In this document: in pieces, positions 1-11,481 of the stretch | Layout of the letters: every line of letters begins with the position of its first letter | Numbering within the stretch: position 1 is the first letter of the stretch | Assembly: GCF_963678975.1 (NCBI RefSeq) | Contig: NC_089276.1 | Span: 24,721,059-24,785,058 of the forward strand | DNA length: 64,000 nucleotides | Direction of reading: 5' to 3' | Origin: Dysidea avara | Taxonomy: Eukaryota; Porifera; Demospongiae; Dictyoceratida; Dysideidae | The notes under the pieces: model-generated | What the model was told of the DNA's origin: nothing | Seen by the model: the letters and a program-made list of their open reading frames with translations, nothing else | Database searches by the model: none | Translations under genes and position numbers: made by a program

Positions 1-374
1 CATATGCTTCAAAAACAGTAAGACTGATGCCAGCGTTTTTGTTCTGTTCTGAAAGTGTTTTCTTAGCCTTGTATTGTACGGAATGCCAAAGGAACAGGAA
101 CTTTTTTTCCTGCTATTTAATAGCCAAGGCTCCCAAGACTGAAAGTTCCTTGATTCATTGGTTGAAAAGTAATTTTATACTGAGTTGTAACATGTATACT
201 AACCTTGATTGCTATCTTCAATGGATGACTTGATCAACATCTGGTAGAGATCCACATCCAAGTTTCCCCATCCTGCTGAGTGGTCATTTGACAATACAGC
301 ACCATGTTATTTTCAGATAACTTTGTGTGAAAGAGCTACACAGTCCACCACAGCCATTAGTCCAGCATTAATAA
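1..374. other. No recognisable feature
   Basis: AT-rich sequence with only a short open frame (27-233) that resembles nothing I know. I see no exon signature or repeat structure here. Confidence 0.5.
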
Positions 375-640
375 CTGGGAAATAACCAAGAAGGTAACTG
401 AGAAATAATCGAGTAGTTAGCTGAGAAAAATAGGAAATAACTGAGAAGGTAAGTGAGAAACGAAAAGTTAACTGAAGGAAGGCAACTGAGAAATAACTGA
501 GAAATAATTGAGAAAATAAGTGAGAAATGAGAAATATTTGGAAAATAAGTGAGAAAATAATCGAAAAGTTTGAAATAAGTGAGAAATTTCTTGTATATAG
601 CTGAGAAATAAGTGAGAAGTGAGAAACTTCCAGAACAGGC
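375..640. repeat. Low-complexity TGAGAAATAA-type tandem repeat
   Basis: About 265 bp made of variants of a 10-12 base motif (ACTGAGAAATA, AAGTGAGAAATA, ATTGAGAAA). The minus-strand open frame over it is a by-product of the repeat (Phe/Ser/Tyr-rich) and is not called as a gene. Confidence 0.85.
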
Positions 641-1161
641 CACCGTACTGGTTACCTTGATGTTAACTAGATACCGGACTGAGACAAACATAGCTGCTGG
701 AGAGAATTTGGGATAGGAATATGGGCCTGATAGAGGCGCTCCATAAAAAAAGGTAATTCAATTGACACCAGAGCCTGTGGGTCGCTACCCTTGGACAGTT
801 GCATGTCTATTATTTGTTTAGCGTGACTGACATGTTTGTCCTTTTATTGTTTCAGGCTCCAGTGTTTCCTGGAAATCATGCCTTGGTTTTTTACCCTCAA
901 TATTTTGGGGATAACCCACCCATTTAAGACGGGTTGTGACAGCCACCCATCAGTTATATCCCCAAAGTTGCATGAAGCACCTATCTAGGCCCACATAAGC
1001 AGATAATTTATTATTATGTGCTTTTAACCCATTACTGCATGTAGGGTACAATAGTACATGGAATTTACATAAAGAAAGAAAGGAAAGAAAAAAGGATTAT
1101 AATTATGAGAGTTCATTCTATAAATTGGCACATCCATTCGTGTAAGAGTGACTCCAAAATG
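641..1161. other. Unannotated; may hold the 3' end of the retrotransposon
   Basis: No coding signal. It lies just beyond the stop of the minus-strand recombinase at 1162, so the 3' non-coding repeats of the Ngaro-like element should be here. I could not pair them with a matching 5' repeat by eye. Confidence 0.4.
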
Positions 1162-2051
1162 TTAGATATTGCACTTTGAGAGAGCAGCAGAGGCCTGGCT
1201 TAGCTGATGAGGCTGTAATTTGAGATATGCCGAGCTCTTCCATCGACCCAAGGTCTGAATAGTAGATTCCTGAATGCCCACCATTGCTGCAGTTGTAGCG
1301 ACACCCTCCTGAAACTGTGCCCTGCATACTGGTGAGCTGGCAAGTTGGCTGCAGTTAGGGCTACTCTTACTTCCTCCACAAAGTTTGGCTTAGTAAGTGG
1401 CACACCATTTTCCCAATGAAACAAAGGGCCCGGACCATTGTCCCAAAGAGATAGGTAATCCAGGAGTGCTGCAATAGGGCACAGATCATCCACAGATAGA
1501 CTGGGGGTGAAGGGGATGGTCTGCTTGGAGGTCTCCAAAGGATAGATGAGAGTTTGCATCATAGCCCTTCTCTGTAGGGACAGTGATTTCACCTGATCTA
1601 CAGAATGAAAAGAAGATAATAGTGGAAGCTGCCCACAGCATGACTGATTTATAAGACTTGCTTCTGTGGAACCATATGGCTTTTATTTTTTGAAGGATAG
1701 CTGGTGTAATTGGGAGGCGTGAGCGAGGAGCTTTACCCTGTTTGCCAGCATCCACCAATATACCTTTGAGGATTTGACAAAGGCGGGGCATGTGGCTTAG
1801 GCCAGGGTCTCCGAAGCCCATTGCCACCTGTAGTTGGCGAACTCCTGATAAATAAATTTTGATAGTATTGTGGGAAAGACCCTGTTGAGCCATACAAGTG
1901 GCAAAGTAGCATAGGGTGCTTCTGATGTGGGAAAAGGAGAAATAGAAAAGTCCTTGCAGAACTGAGAATATCTGCGGTCTGCTGTTTTGTGAGTCTTATG
2001 GGTGGATGCTGTCAGAGCTGATGTAAAGTAATGGTGAACAGCCTTGTCCAA
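1162..2051 (-). pseudogene. Tyrosine recombinase of the Ngaro-type element, frameshifted
   Basis: The N-terminal SAM-like part (2051-1900) reads on in a second frame at 1893, where SHNTIKIYLSGVRQLQ is typical of the core-binding region. A further shift near 1500 gives the catalytic part with PLFHWENG and the GHSFRR (HxxR) box. A last shift directly after that box puts the LGRW and AYL (catalytic Tyr) segment in a third frame, stopping at 1162. So the residues of the R-HxxR-Y signature are partly recognisable but spread over three frames. The enzyme would integrate circular DNA copies by recombination instead of by a DDE integrase. This copy is inactive as it stands. Confidence 0.75.
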
Positions 2052-3925
2052 GCTGTGGATGTCCAGGTGATGTTTTGAGCTATAAGTCTCAGTAAGGGCT
2101 CTGGAACCACTGCTGGAGTGAGAGGAGATGGTGGGGCCTGCAAAAAGAAGAGAGACAGGTTATTGCAAGATAAAGCATCGGCAAGTGTATTGTTGCGCCC
2201 CTCTAGGTGCGAGGCATAAAACCAGAAATTGTAGTATGAGGTGAAGAAGACCAACAACCTTACTAGGTGCATCAAGTGATTATCTTTGCAGAAAGTGGCA
2301 TTGATTACTTCTACGACGGCCATGTTGTCTACGCGGAACTGAATAATTTAGTATGACCACTGCCTGCCAAAGATGGCTGCTGCCACTACTATCAGGATCA
2401 TTTCCTTTGTGGCAATACAAACAAGGACGTAGCCGGTCCCACCACTGGAAGTGGAACAATGCTTTCTCCCAGTAGGCAGGAACCTGAGGCATCAGATGTG
2501 ACAGTGAAGTCAGCCTTCTTTACTCCCACATCCCACAGCATGGAGATATACTACCATTCCAGTGTGAGATAAATATGTGCCACTACATGATATCTGCCAT
2601 AGCTGGCCGGTTTAGCCGGACATGGTGGTTAGACTTTGAGCCAATGTCCTTCATAGAGTACAGCCGGTGAAGGAAACAATGTCCTGAGCGCACAACTTTT
2701 GTTGTAAACTACAATAGTCCCACTAAGCTTTTTAGCTCTTTTTTGAAAAGAGTTTCCCTTGAATACACCCTGATAATTCGGCTTTCAGGCATTGCAGCTT
2801 ATCATCTGGTAGTCTGGGCTGAAGTGAGACTGTATCAATCTCAATCCCCAGGAATTGTAGAGATTGTGAAGGGCCCTCCAACTTTGAGTGTTCCATTGGG
2901 ACACCTAACCTTGCCCACAATGAGACTAAAGACTGCTTTTGGGCTTCTGCCGAGGCCTGATCACTGGCAACTAGAATGAAGTCATCTAAATAGTGCAGGG
3001 TTTTGATCATACCCTTGTTGAAGAGTATCCATTGAATTGCATCAGCAACTGCTGAGAAGATCTTAGGTGCTGAGCGTAAACCGAAAGGCAGGGTCTGGTC
3101 GATGTAGATTTACCTTTCCCAGTGAATTCCCAATAAGTGACAATCTTGAGGGTGAACGCGTAGCATTCTGTAAGCTTCCTTGATATCTGCCTTGGTAAGG
3201 AAGGCTCCTCTACCTGCTTGTAGTACCAGGGCTGACAGTTGGTCTACTGAGACATAGGATAGTGAGGATAGTGTCTGGGAAATTCTGTCACTTACACCGG
3301 ACTTTTCTGGAGAGGACAGATCCATAATTAGCCTCCACTTCCCTGGCTTGTTTTTCTTGGGCACAATTCCTAAAGGACTGGTGTGAATACCAGGAGGCTG
3401 GAAATTTGGTGGGAGTTTTATCATTCTTCCAAGTGATACTTCTCTTTGGAGATATTCAGAAATTAAAGATGGAACTTTGCAAGGCATGTTGCCATGGGAG
3501 GAGTCCAGTATATTATGCCGGTCAAAACCAATTCGAAAACCTTCTTGAATTCCCTTTAAAATGTAGTTGGTGAACCTTGCGTCTAGGTGATTTTCCAGTA
3601 GTCGAGCCCACACTAGAAAGTTCAGAGGGGAGGAAGCTTTGAATGGTACTTTAAGCTCCTCCTGAGTGGGTCTGCAGGTATCCAACAATAAGAGATCTTC
3701 CATGTATCTATATTGGTTGTGATTGGTCATGCCACTGGTATGGAGAACCAGGTCCAAATCTGCGATAAGAAAAGGAACCCATAATAAGGTGGAAGTGTGA
3801 GCTCCTTGATATGGAAGTCTTCCCCCAGGGGTCCTTATGAAAAAAAGGGGGGACAAAAACAAATATGGCTGATGATTACTGATGGACCCTCGGGGAAGAT
3901 ACCATTTTGGACCTGCAGAACCCAT
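2012..3925 (-). pseudogene. Reverse transcriptase-RNase H of the Ngaro-type element
   Basis: The probable coding start is after a TCTTATCGCAG acceptor at 3760. Conserved RT blocks follow in order: PLNFLVWARLLENH near the N terminus, GKWRLIMDLSSP, KADIKEAYRML, then PFGLRSAPKIF and YLDDF. The frame is unbroken from 3925 to 2735 except for an in-frame TAA at 3112-3110, so RT decay is one point mutation here plus a TAG near 2732. Downstream of 2730 several stops and frameshifts accumulate. RNase H is still visible as a SDASG-like start (about 2505), a DNMAVVEV block (about 2330) and LEGRNNTLADALS (about 2195). It would copy element RNA into DNA. The lack of a neighbouring methyltransferase supports the Ngaro placement. 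Confidence 0.8.
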
Positions 3926-4198
3926 GTCCTTGTAGCAAGTGTGCAGGACAAGTGTGTGTGAACTGGGAACAGTATACTCAATTGAAATAATTGATTACAT
4001 GATGATTGAACATACACACCTTCATGGTGACAAACAAAACACAAAAGAGTGCAAGCAGACCAGCTGTTAGCACCCTATTGGCCTAAGTATGAAAGAAAAA
4101 GTAAAACGACTTGATACAAATCAATCAACTATATGAGTACAAGAGATCAATAAGCTAGTAATATATCAGTGCATGATAGCCAATCCAGCTCTTGAAGT

Positions 4199-5677
4199 TT
4201 ATTTGCTCCTCTTCGGTGCAGAGGGGCAGTGAGCTGCCTGGTGATGACCTCCACACAGCAGACAGCGGTGAGCAAATGGGCAGTTAACACGGTCGCAGTG
4301 ACCCTTGGAGTTCCATATGAAGCAAGCTTCCTGGTTTGCTGCTCTTTTGCTTCCAATGAAGGAGGGGTGCAGTGGTTTGGGTGAGGCTGAGAGACGCTGT
4401 TGGGAGGACAAGCTATGTCCATAAATTGTAAAGTTCAGATCCCCCCACTGACGGATGTTTCTTGCTGCTGCCCACTGTCTAAAATCAGTGTCGTATCTCT
4501 GCCACTGAGGTCCAAGTTCCTGGGAGAGCTGTAAAATCAGATAAAGATGAGCCACCAAACCTGTGGCCTGAGCTGAGGTGGTAGCCTCATAGGAAGTTAG
4601 GGCTGCAACATAGCGGGAGAAGGCCTTCAACCTCGTAAAAATGTCTGAGATCTGCTTACGGCACCTCTGGACCCTATCTGGCTCAATTACCACAATCTGG
4701 CTGATACCCATTATGGGATAGTCTTCTGGTGGTTTGCTGCACTAATCATCTAGTAGAATAGTCAAGTCCACATAATCCCATTTGCGAATCTTGTCCAGCA
4801 GTTTTGTTGAAAGGGGGGGCATTCCTTCTACAATGACTGTGGAAGTACTCCCGGCTGCTGGTGTGGGAACTATATCATTGTCGGATGCTGATACCAATGA
4901 TGGTAGTGTTGGTGGACTTGAGGATGATAGCAGTGGATCAACTGCTAGAGGAAAACCGGGTGTTCCTCCAGTCAAACCTGTGTGGGAGACAATCTCCAGT
5001 TAGCATTGTTATGGCAGCCAACACACTGCAACACATTATAGCTAGCAGATAACAACATTGGCCCGTGGCCTTCACATGCCCATGGCAGCCAACACACTGC
5101 AACACATTATAGCAGGCAAATAACATTGGCCCATGGCCTTCGCATGCCCATGGCAGCCACCACGCTGCAGCCCCGCATAGCAGACAAATAACATTGGCCC
5201 ATGGCCTTCACTTCGCGTGGTGCCAACCACATCCACGTTGCAGGTTCACGTTAGTATGCCGGTAGGAGAGCTGTGACGACTGGCTAGGGGGAAGAAGTGA
5301 CTTGCGCCGACACCGGTGTGGGGAAAAGGACGTCCAATGAGTAGTGCAAATAACAAGTTACTGCCAAATATCTTACCTGAACTGGATGGTCCCGAGGGAG
5401 GTGGTGTTGTGGCAGAAGAGGTCGATGGATGTGGTAGCGCTGCTGCTTCTGGAGGTGGTGGATGTGAGGCCGCAGAAGGGGTAGTTGTCGTTGGTCCAGA
5501 CATGAAGGGGTTTCCCATAGCTACGCGACTCTGGATCAGGTCTGCTACTGCGGCTGCTAGTTGCTGCACCGTGGCATCTGGCAATAGAGGAGCCACGGGG
5601 GGAACGGGTGCCGATGTAGGAGCAACCGCTACTGGAGGCACTGGATCTTCTGATGAACTTGAAGACGATGAACTCAT
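4199..5677 (-). pseudogene. gag-like gene of the Ngaro-type element, two exons, one nonsense codon
   Basis: Exon 1 runs 5677-5377 and opens with a Met followed by a run of serines, then a Pro/Ala/Ser/Thr-rich region. It ends at a good donor (CAG|GTAAGA). Exon 2 starts at 4977 after a CCCACACAG acceptor, and the split Gly codon keeps the frame. The joined frame would be about 360 codons and is interrupted only by a TAG at 4744-4742. The C-terminal part (4711-4199) is a helical capsid-like region ending in a Cys/His cluster (C..WN..GHC, CPFAHRC, CGGHH, HCP), typical of gag proteins of DIRS/Ngaro elements and likely to bind nucleic acid. The 399-bp intron contains a tandem repeat. Splicing is inferred from signals and phase only. 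Confidence 0.75.
5011..5217. repeat. Three tandem copies of a 68-71 bp unit inside the gag intron
   Basis: ATGGCAGCC starts recur at 5011, 5082 and 5150. Each unit continues CACACTGCAACACATTATAGC and ends near TTGGCCCATGGCC. The third unit is the most diverged. The repeat sits wholly within the predicted gag intron (5376-4978). Confidence 0.85.
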
Positions 5678-6275
5678 AGCTCTTAACTGTGCATGCTGAA
5701 CTCTGAGAAAAGTAGCAACAACTCGAACTGGTTTTTTGTTGCCAATGTGGAAGAATGCCAGACAGGCCCCCCTTTGAACCCACTTTGAAGTGCACGCTTG
5801 AATTATTGGAATGTGCCAGGGAGGCCATGGTATTACCTGTATTACTGGTTTGGATGTGGTTACCAGCATAGGCAAACTTGTCCTACTAGTTAACCCTGCT
5901 GTTAAACTTGTAGCATGGCCTCTTACACAGCCCAGACAATTAGGCACCACAAATATTTTAATGCATGCTCCCTTGTCTGGATTACTTCCGTGTTTTGAGC
6001 AGTTGTCAAGATGGTTTTTATACACAGATTATCAGTTTATATTTCCTATGGTACAGTTCTTTATTCTTGAACTATAGCAGCTACTGTCTGAAAATCTGGG
6101 TAGGAATGTTTTAGCAGTACTTACACATGCGTGTGTTTGGCTTTCCGTAACTTGGTGCTTTGTGGAATATTATAGAACTTTGCATGGGCGAGATCAAATG
6201 AAAAGGATACTTTAAATTTCATAAAGTACCCTTTCAGCTGGCCAACAGTGCTTTATCAACCACAGAGAGTGATTT
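5678..6275. other. Flank of the retrotransposon, no gene called
   Basis: An open minus-strand frame continues upstream of the gag Met to 6025, but it is not similar to gag and shows no feature I can name. It probably belongs to the element leader plus flank. Confidence 0.4.
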
Positions 6276-6328
6276 ATTGCACCGCAAAGAGTGCTTTATT
6301 CATTCAATAAAGCACTCTGCGGTGCAAT
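6276..6328. repeat. Near-perfect hairpin
   Basis: ATTGCACCGCAAAGAGTGC and its reverse complement flank a short TTCATTC loop; each arm is about 23 bases with one extra base. A partial repeat of the arm (GTGCTTTAT) lies just upstream at about 6249, suggesting remnants of a small foldback element. Confidence 0.85.
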
Positions 6329-6826
6329 ATAGCCCTTCTTGTGGGCAATAAAGAACAGTTGCCCACATTCTCTAGTGCAGGCTAATAGCCTGCGGGGCTG
6401 ACGCCAGTACGACTAATCATCCAAGCCGGTGAAGGCTGATAGCCTCGCCGTACTGACTGATCAATCACCCCAGCCAATACGAGTGCTACCACTGGATTGC
6501 TTTTATAGACATACCTAAATGCTTCGATGATGGGTGGGAGAAGGTAATGTTGCTGTTACATTTGTTAATGTAAACAAACAAGTCCTGGAGATATCACGGA
6601 AATATTTCACCATGTGACTCACAATAGAATCAATTGTGGGTTGCGAGCAAAACCTGCCAAAAGACACAATGAACGTCTACCATGCCAAACTATGGTGAAA
6701 TACACGTGAGTTACTTTGTTAAACTAGTTGTGTGTTGTTCAGGCTGCTAATAATTAGTGCAACACATGTTGATTGCGAGTCCTACTATATGGTTAAGCTA
6801 CATGACTAGAAAGTTCCATAAATCAT
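6329..6826. other. No feature seen
   Basis: AT-rich, no open frame of note and no repeat pairing within the window. Confidence 0.4.
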
Positions 6827-6922
6827 TTAAAGCATAGCCTTGCTCGTGCTATATGAAAATAAAGTACTTGGCCGCGCGCCTCGTACTTTATTTTTCATAT
6901 AGCACTCACGGCTATGCTTTAA
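6827..6922. repeat. Foldback element with 40-bp arms
   Basis: TTAAAGCATAGCC(T)TGCTCGTGCTATATGAAAATAAAGTAC is mirrored at 6883-6922. The 15-base loop itself contains the GC-rich palindrome GGCCGCGCGCC. TTAA lies at both outer ends, but it may be part of the arms. Confidence 0.8.
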
Positions 6923-7382
6923 CATATACATATAGAGCGGCTTTCTGTTTGTTTGTTTGTAGTGAGCAAAAAGGCTTTTATTATAGACGACGTGTATACT
7001 AAGCGGTTAATTGATTACAGAATAAAAATTGTTTTATTTTTCATCGATTGATCAATATTATTGATTGATTGTGAGAGCTCTACTCAATATAACCATGAAC
7101 CTTGTTGATTTATGCCACCGATCCCTTTCTTGTTTTGTAGGTTTTTAGCAATCCCATTCCTTACTTTTAAAAATTAATATGTATAGTTTATGTACCTGTT
7201 TAAAACCGGATTTTGTGTAGGTTCTATTAGGCACAAAAAGGTGACAATTCCTACAGCACGTTATGAACCTACTATCATGGTTCGTGATGAATATGAACAA
7301 AATGGCAGATTTCGGTTTTATCTGAAATGCATTTAGTGTTTTCTCTCTACTTGATACTCAGTGGATGATTTATACTGTTTGC
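6923..7382. other. No gene; one isolated MITE end
   Basis: A stretch at 7113-7156 (GATCCCTTTCTTGTTTTG...AGCAATCCCA) resembles one terminal repeat of the element at 50568-50788. I could not find its partner. The rest is unremarkable. Confidence 0.4.
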
Positions 7383-7821
7383 AGGGCTAGTGCTGAGCGA
7401 TAGTAAAAAATTTACTATCACGATAGTTACTCATTAAATATCACAATAGTTACTCATTAAATATCACGATAGTGAATACTATCCCGATAGTTTATGAAAC
7501 ACTTTGCTCTTAACAAAGTCTTAGTTGCATAGCTATGATTTGCAGTCATATAGGAAGTTATTTTGCATGTACAGGACATTTGTTAATTAACTGTGTGGGC
7601 GGCCAATGAATATGGACTTTTGGTAAAGCTTTTACAGGCCACTCCTTTGTAAGAAAGCTGGTAATACCAACTGTAAAACAGTATAGAAGGGTCGTTGATA
7701 CAATTTTAATGCAGATCTGAGCTTATCATAACTATCATGATAGTGATATCCCTACTATCGCAATAACAATAGTGATTTACTATCGCGATATATCGCACTA
7801 TCGATACTATTGCTCAGCCCT
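7383..7821. mobile_element. MITE with ATCGCGATAGT-type subterminal repeats
   Basis: The left end AGGGCTAGTGCTGAGCGATAGTA and the right end, read inverted (AGGGCTGAGCAATAGTATCG), match apart from a short insertion. The inner flanks hold several copies of (A)CTATC.CGATAGT. No coding capacity. Confidence 0.6.
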
Positions 7822-7825
7822 ATGT

Positions 7826-7979
7826 AGGGCCTGAAATTATGATGATCTGACATAAGTATCCTATTAAATATTTGGTCAGACGTGGTCAATAGCATTGTAC
7901 AATAACTTTCTAAATGTTTTCAGACATTAGCCAGAAATGGTCAGAAAATAGCAGTTGTCCAGTCATAATTTCAGGCTCT
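7826..7979. mobile_element. Short MITE, TIR GCCTGAAATTATGA
   Basis: AGGGCCTGAAATTATGA at the left is mirrored by TCATAATTTCAGGCTCTG at the right. The element abuts the previous MITE, so order of insertion cannot be told. Confidence 0.65.
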
Positions 7980-8725
7980 GTCCTTGCAAAAGCCAGTGGA
8001 TGGTTGTTTTGGACTGATCGTTTAGTGTGTGTTCTATAAAGATTTTGGCAAAATAGTGGGCAATCCCTGTATACTTGCTATTGTGGTTCATGATATACAA
8101 ATATCAGAGCAGTATAATCAGTATCAGCTCTTTAAGATACAGTTAAATTGGATATCGGTACAACTGAAATTTTATTTATTGGTACGTCTCTGGTTCCTGT
8201 GGAATCCCTGTTATAATAATCCCTTCAAGGACCAAATTAATTTTCAAGTACGGTGGAATGTGTAACTTTGTGTGTTATAAGGACAGCAGTGGTTTTATGT
8301 GAAATGAAGATGGATTAATGTTTGACGTTAACTTAATGGTAATTTCATAATATCTAAACAGTTTTGTTTTATACAAAACAATACTTGTGATATGAACCAA
8401 TGAACAGGCAATATTATTCCACTAAACGTCCTTCTTTATCGCTATTCTAGAGGTAGACACGTGATCTTTTGTGACTTACCATCACTTACTGAGTCTAATG
8501 CTGTTTAATTTAATGCCCTGGGGTGAGGCACCATCAAGCTATGGTTGACCAATGGCGGATGATAATGGAAGAGCTACTTTCTTTTGGTGTCCTAGCAGCA
8601 GAGATTTTCTTTGAACGAAGTAATGCTTGGTATAATTTAGTCAGAAATTTCATAGTGAGTATTGTGGTGTTAGTGAATTCTTGCTGCTGTGTTCAGATAC
8701 AGAGGTATAAAGGTTTGTACAAGCC
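7980..8725. other. No gene called
   Basis: Short plus-strand open frames (8029-8265, 8523-8867) show no domain I recognise. The segment just before 8650 could contain an exon of the plus-strand SGT-like gene, but I cannot support it. Confidence 0.35.
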
Positions 8726-8801
8726 CATGTGCTTGCATCTAATAAATTATATTCACGCGCTTGCATCTAATATATTCATGTGCTTGCATCTAATATATAG
8801 G
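8726..8801. repeat. Three tandem copies of a CTTGCATCTAATATATTCA unit
   Basis: TGCTTGCATCTAATAAATTATATTCACGCG, GCTTGCATCTAATATATTCATG and GCTTGCATCTAATATAT follow one another with a period of about 26 bases. Confidence 0.75.
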
Positions 8802-8928
8802 ACTTTGGCCGTTAAAGGGATTTATAATACATTATCTGTGTGTGGTTCTATCACACACTATTGGTGATATATTGTTTAATACATGCTTTGTTCTACATAC
8901 ATGTAGATTGTCTGGTTTGGCCAGTAAT

Positions 8929-9014
8929 ATGACATCTACTCAGCCCTCGGCAGCTAATAGTGAAGCAAGTAGTGATGGAGGGAGTGGTGGTTTATTTTCA
9001 AACCTAATGTACGT
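8929..9014 (+). CDS. Possible internal exon of an SGT/SGTA-like gene
   Basis: An open stretch encodes Ser/Ala/Gly-rich sequence ending GGSGGLFSNLM, followed by GTACGTAAGT, which offers two donors. SGT/SGTA co-chaperones carry a Gly/Ser/Met-rich linker with LLSNP-like motifs between the TPR domain and the C-terminal Gln-rich end, so the composition fits. The likely last exon of such a gene is 14 kb downstream on the same strand (23084-23204), but the reading phases do not join directly, so at least one exon would be missing between them. The upstream limit is uncertain. It could equally be chance coding-like sequence. Confidence 0.3.
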
Positions 9015-9293
9015 ACGTAAGTTGTGGTCTTTGGAAATGGTCATAGTCACTTATGTAATAATTAGACTTTAGACCACAGAGGTCTATATAATTTAGCAAG
9101 CCCAAGGCACCTTGACAAAGTAAAGGTGCTACTACAGGTGGTGTTGCACCAATAACCAAATTAGCCGATTATTTTGATAAGTATTAAGCAACAGAATTAT
9201 TTTTTTATCATAAGCTAATTTTATGTCACATACAGTACTTCATATTTTTATTAGCATTACTTTTATAGTATAGCTGTGATGTGTGGCTATGAC
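9015..9293. other. Intronic-looking sequence
   Basis: No repeat or open frame of note. Confidence 0.35.
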
Positions 9294-9682
9294 TATAGTA
9301 TGTTCACATTGAGCTGAATCCTGAAAAACAGCTAAAAATTAAAAGTGGATTTTTTCTCAACGGAGTTAACATTTCAGCCAACCAGATGATTATTGGTAAC
9401 AGCAAAGGTGTCAACAACAGACATGTACGGTTTGGCTCCATTACAAGTTCGAGAAAGGGCTGTAATGGACACTGTACTTATATGGCTTCCCCCATAGAAA
9501 ATGTATTGAAAAATTTTTGATTGGCTATAAATATTATGTCTAACATTTGAACAAAAAGATTTTGAAATATTTTTAGCGGGTCAAGTGCTACTATAAATGG
9601 GCCAAATTTCAAGATCGTGTGTAATTGCATCCATGAGTTATTAAATGTTTTTGAGGATTCAGCTCAACGTGAACATACTATA
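9294..9682. mobile_element. MITE of 389 bp, TIR TATAGTATGTTCACATTGAG
   Basis: The left arm TATAGTATGTTCACATTGAGCTGAATCCTGAAAAAC is mirrored almost perfectly at 9648-9682. No coding content. TA at the ends suggests a TA target, but this cannot be separated from the arm itself. Confidence 0.8.
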
Positions 9683-11481
9683 CTTTATTAGAGTATCTTG
9701 ACATAGCTACTGAGCTATACACAAGGTATAGTTCAATGCCTTGTCTTGCATACTACTGATTTCAGGGGTGTACCGAGGGGGGTTTCCAGGGGCTATTTTA
9801 TTAAAACATTAAGAAATTAAAACTTCAGGTTTTCAGAATCTGGAATCATCCACATTTTAAACTTGTATCTTAGTTAAATAATAGGTTCTCACATGATAGC
9901 AACACTTATAGCATTGTTCTGAATTATGATTTTGGTGAAAAGATCAAGATATACTCTAACAAAGCAGTCAGGCAATATAATATAACAGTCAATTAGCTGT
10001 AGTGGAAACCCCTTTTCAAAATTACTCTCCTGGGTTGGAGCTACATGTAGATCATTAAAGGAAGTAGTCATTCAGGGTGTGGTGGCATGTTCTGATCTTT
10101 TCTTTTAAGTGTATGGTCCTATGCGATCATTATAGAAGTTCAGCTACACATATCTAAGTGTTTCAAATAGTTTTGTTGCATGTCAACCTTTAAACTCACA
10201 GAGAACTTTTTGGAAATGCGTGGTTACACAATATGGCATGCATGGTTACACTAGGTGGGGTAACTTAATTCTTACAGCCTACAAATACACATATGTAGAT
10301 TAAAAGTGTGTTTACTGGGCTACTTGGAGAAGGTTAAATGAACACTGTAACTACAGTGGCTTACTTGTTATGAAGCAGTGAACAGCGATGAGTTGCATCT
10401 TCTAAGTTCATGCCACGTGTTTAGTTTTGATTGTGGGTTTACTCACATGAGTCATATATGGTCTGATACAAAATTTCACGAAAAATTGAATGGAAGTTGT
10501 TGCAAGGCGATAGGATCAACTACCATAGAGTTATCGACCATTTTATAAAGTATGTAAAGGGTTTGTATGTTTCCTTACTGAAAAGTTATTTTCATGGCTA
10601 GTTTTGGCCTCACCATGAATTTAGCGTTAGGGTAAAACCCTAGGTATCATTTTAATCCTTGCTACATCACAAGCAGAATGATGACGTAAATTGCATAGCC
10701 ATAGGATGGATGCTTCAAAAGTTACAGCGCTTTGTGCAAAGCATGCATATTTATTAAGCCAGTTTTCTGGATTATGCGGGTTTAAAGGTTAAGAAAAGTG
10801 TTGATATAGAAAATTAATGCATCACTATGATTTCCTTGCGTGTAGAAGATGATCAAAAAGGAATGGTAAAGCACAGAAGGCAAATATTCGTTGAAATCAG
10901 AAAAGGCACACACTGCCCATGAGTTTGCTACTGTGGCTTGAATTGGTGGTCATGCGCTGCTTCACTTGTCCTCTATCTAGCCTTGTGACTGTGGTCAGGC
11001 AGACAGGAAGCAAGCAGATCAAAATTTGGACTTTTAAAAGTCAATACTAGCCGCCTGTAATTGTTTCCTGTTTTTAAACTGTATTTGACATGAGATTATT
11101 CCATGAGATAAATTTTAATGAGTTGATATTTCTATGATGGTTAGAGGCAGTCAGGCCTCTGTCATTTTAGTGGAAACCCTAGTAAATAGTATTACTGTTA
11201 CTGTTTGATAACTTGTCTTGCTTTTTGTACAGACAAGGCATTTTTGCATGGGAAGTCACTGTTTTTCTACCAGGTGCCCACAGCTATGATATTGTTAGTG
11301 AAATATGGGTGAAATTGGTTTCTGAATATAATATGAACAGCTTTCGTAATAGGTTGTATCAATGTTAATTGGAGCAACAACAATGCATATCTTGTACACT
11401 ACCAGACTTTTGGGGGATAAAAACTTCATACCTTTCATGTTACATAAGTCTTTCTTCATGTCCATGACCTATTTTTAAATG
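9683..11481. other. Long stretch without a gene
   Basis: Around 9764-10080 there is a weakly inverted pair (AGGGGGGTTTCCAGGGG against CTAGTGGAAACCCCTTTT-like sequence) that may be an old hAT-type MITE beginning CAGGGGTGTACC. Otherwise there is no exon, RNA gene or repeat I can define. Confidence 0.4.

Larger units (their letters stand above)
1162..5677 (-). mobile_element. Ngaro/DIRS-type tyrosine-recombinase retrotransposon, decayed
   Basis: Read on the minus strand the order is gag (5677-4199), reverse transcriptase (about 3759-2640), RNase H (about 2520-2150) and tyrosine recombinase (2051-1162). The gag CCCH-like cluster, an RT YLDDF box, an RNase H tail with a LEGRNNTLADALS motif and a recombinase GHSFRR box together identify the YR-retrotransposon class. 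RNase H runs almost directly into the recombinase, leaving no room for the methyltransferase domain of classical DIRS elements. This favours a Ngaro-like member. Nonsense codons and frameshifts make this copy non-autonomous. The exact termini and split direct repeats were not found. Confidence 0.85.

Noticed and set aside
368-691. 107-codon minus-strand open frame
   Set aside because: It follows the TGAGAAATAA repeat; composition (Phe, Ser, Tyr, Leu) is dictated by the repeat.
9764-10080. hAT-type MITE beginning CAGGGGTGTACCGAGG
   Set aside because: Only a weak inverted partner (GTGGAAACCCC near 10000); no target duplication, so not called as an element.
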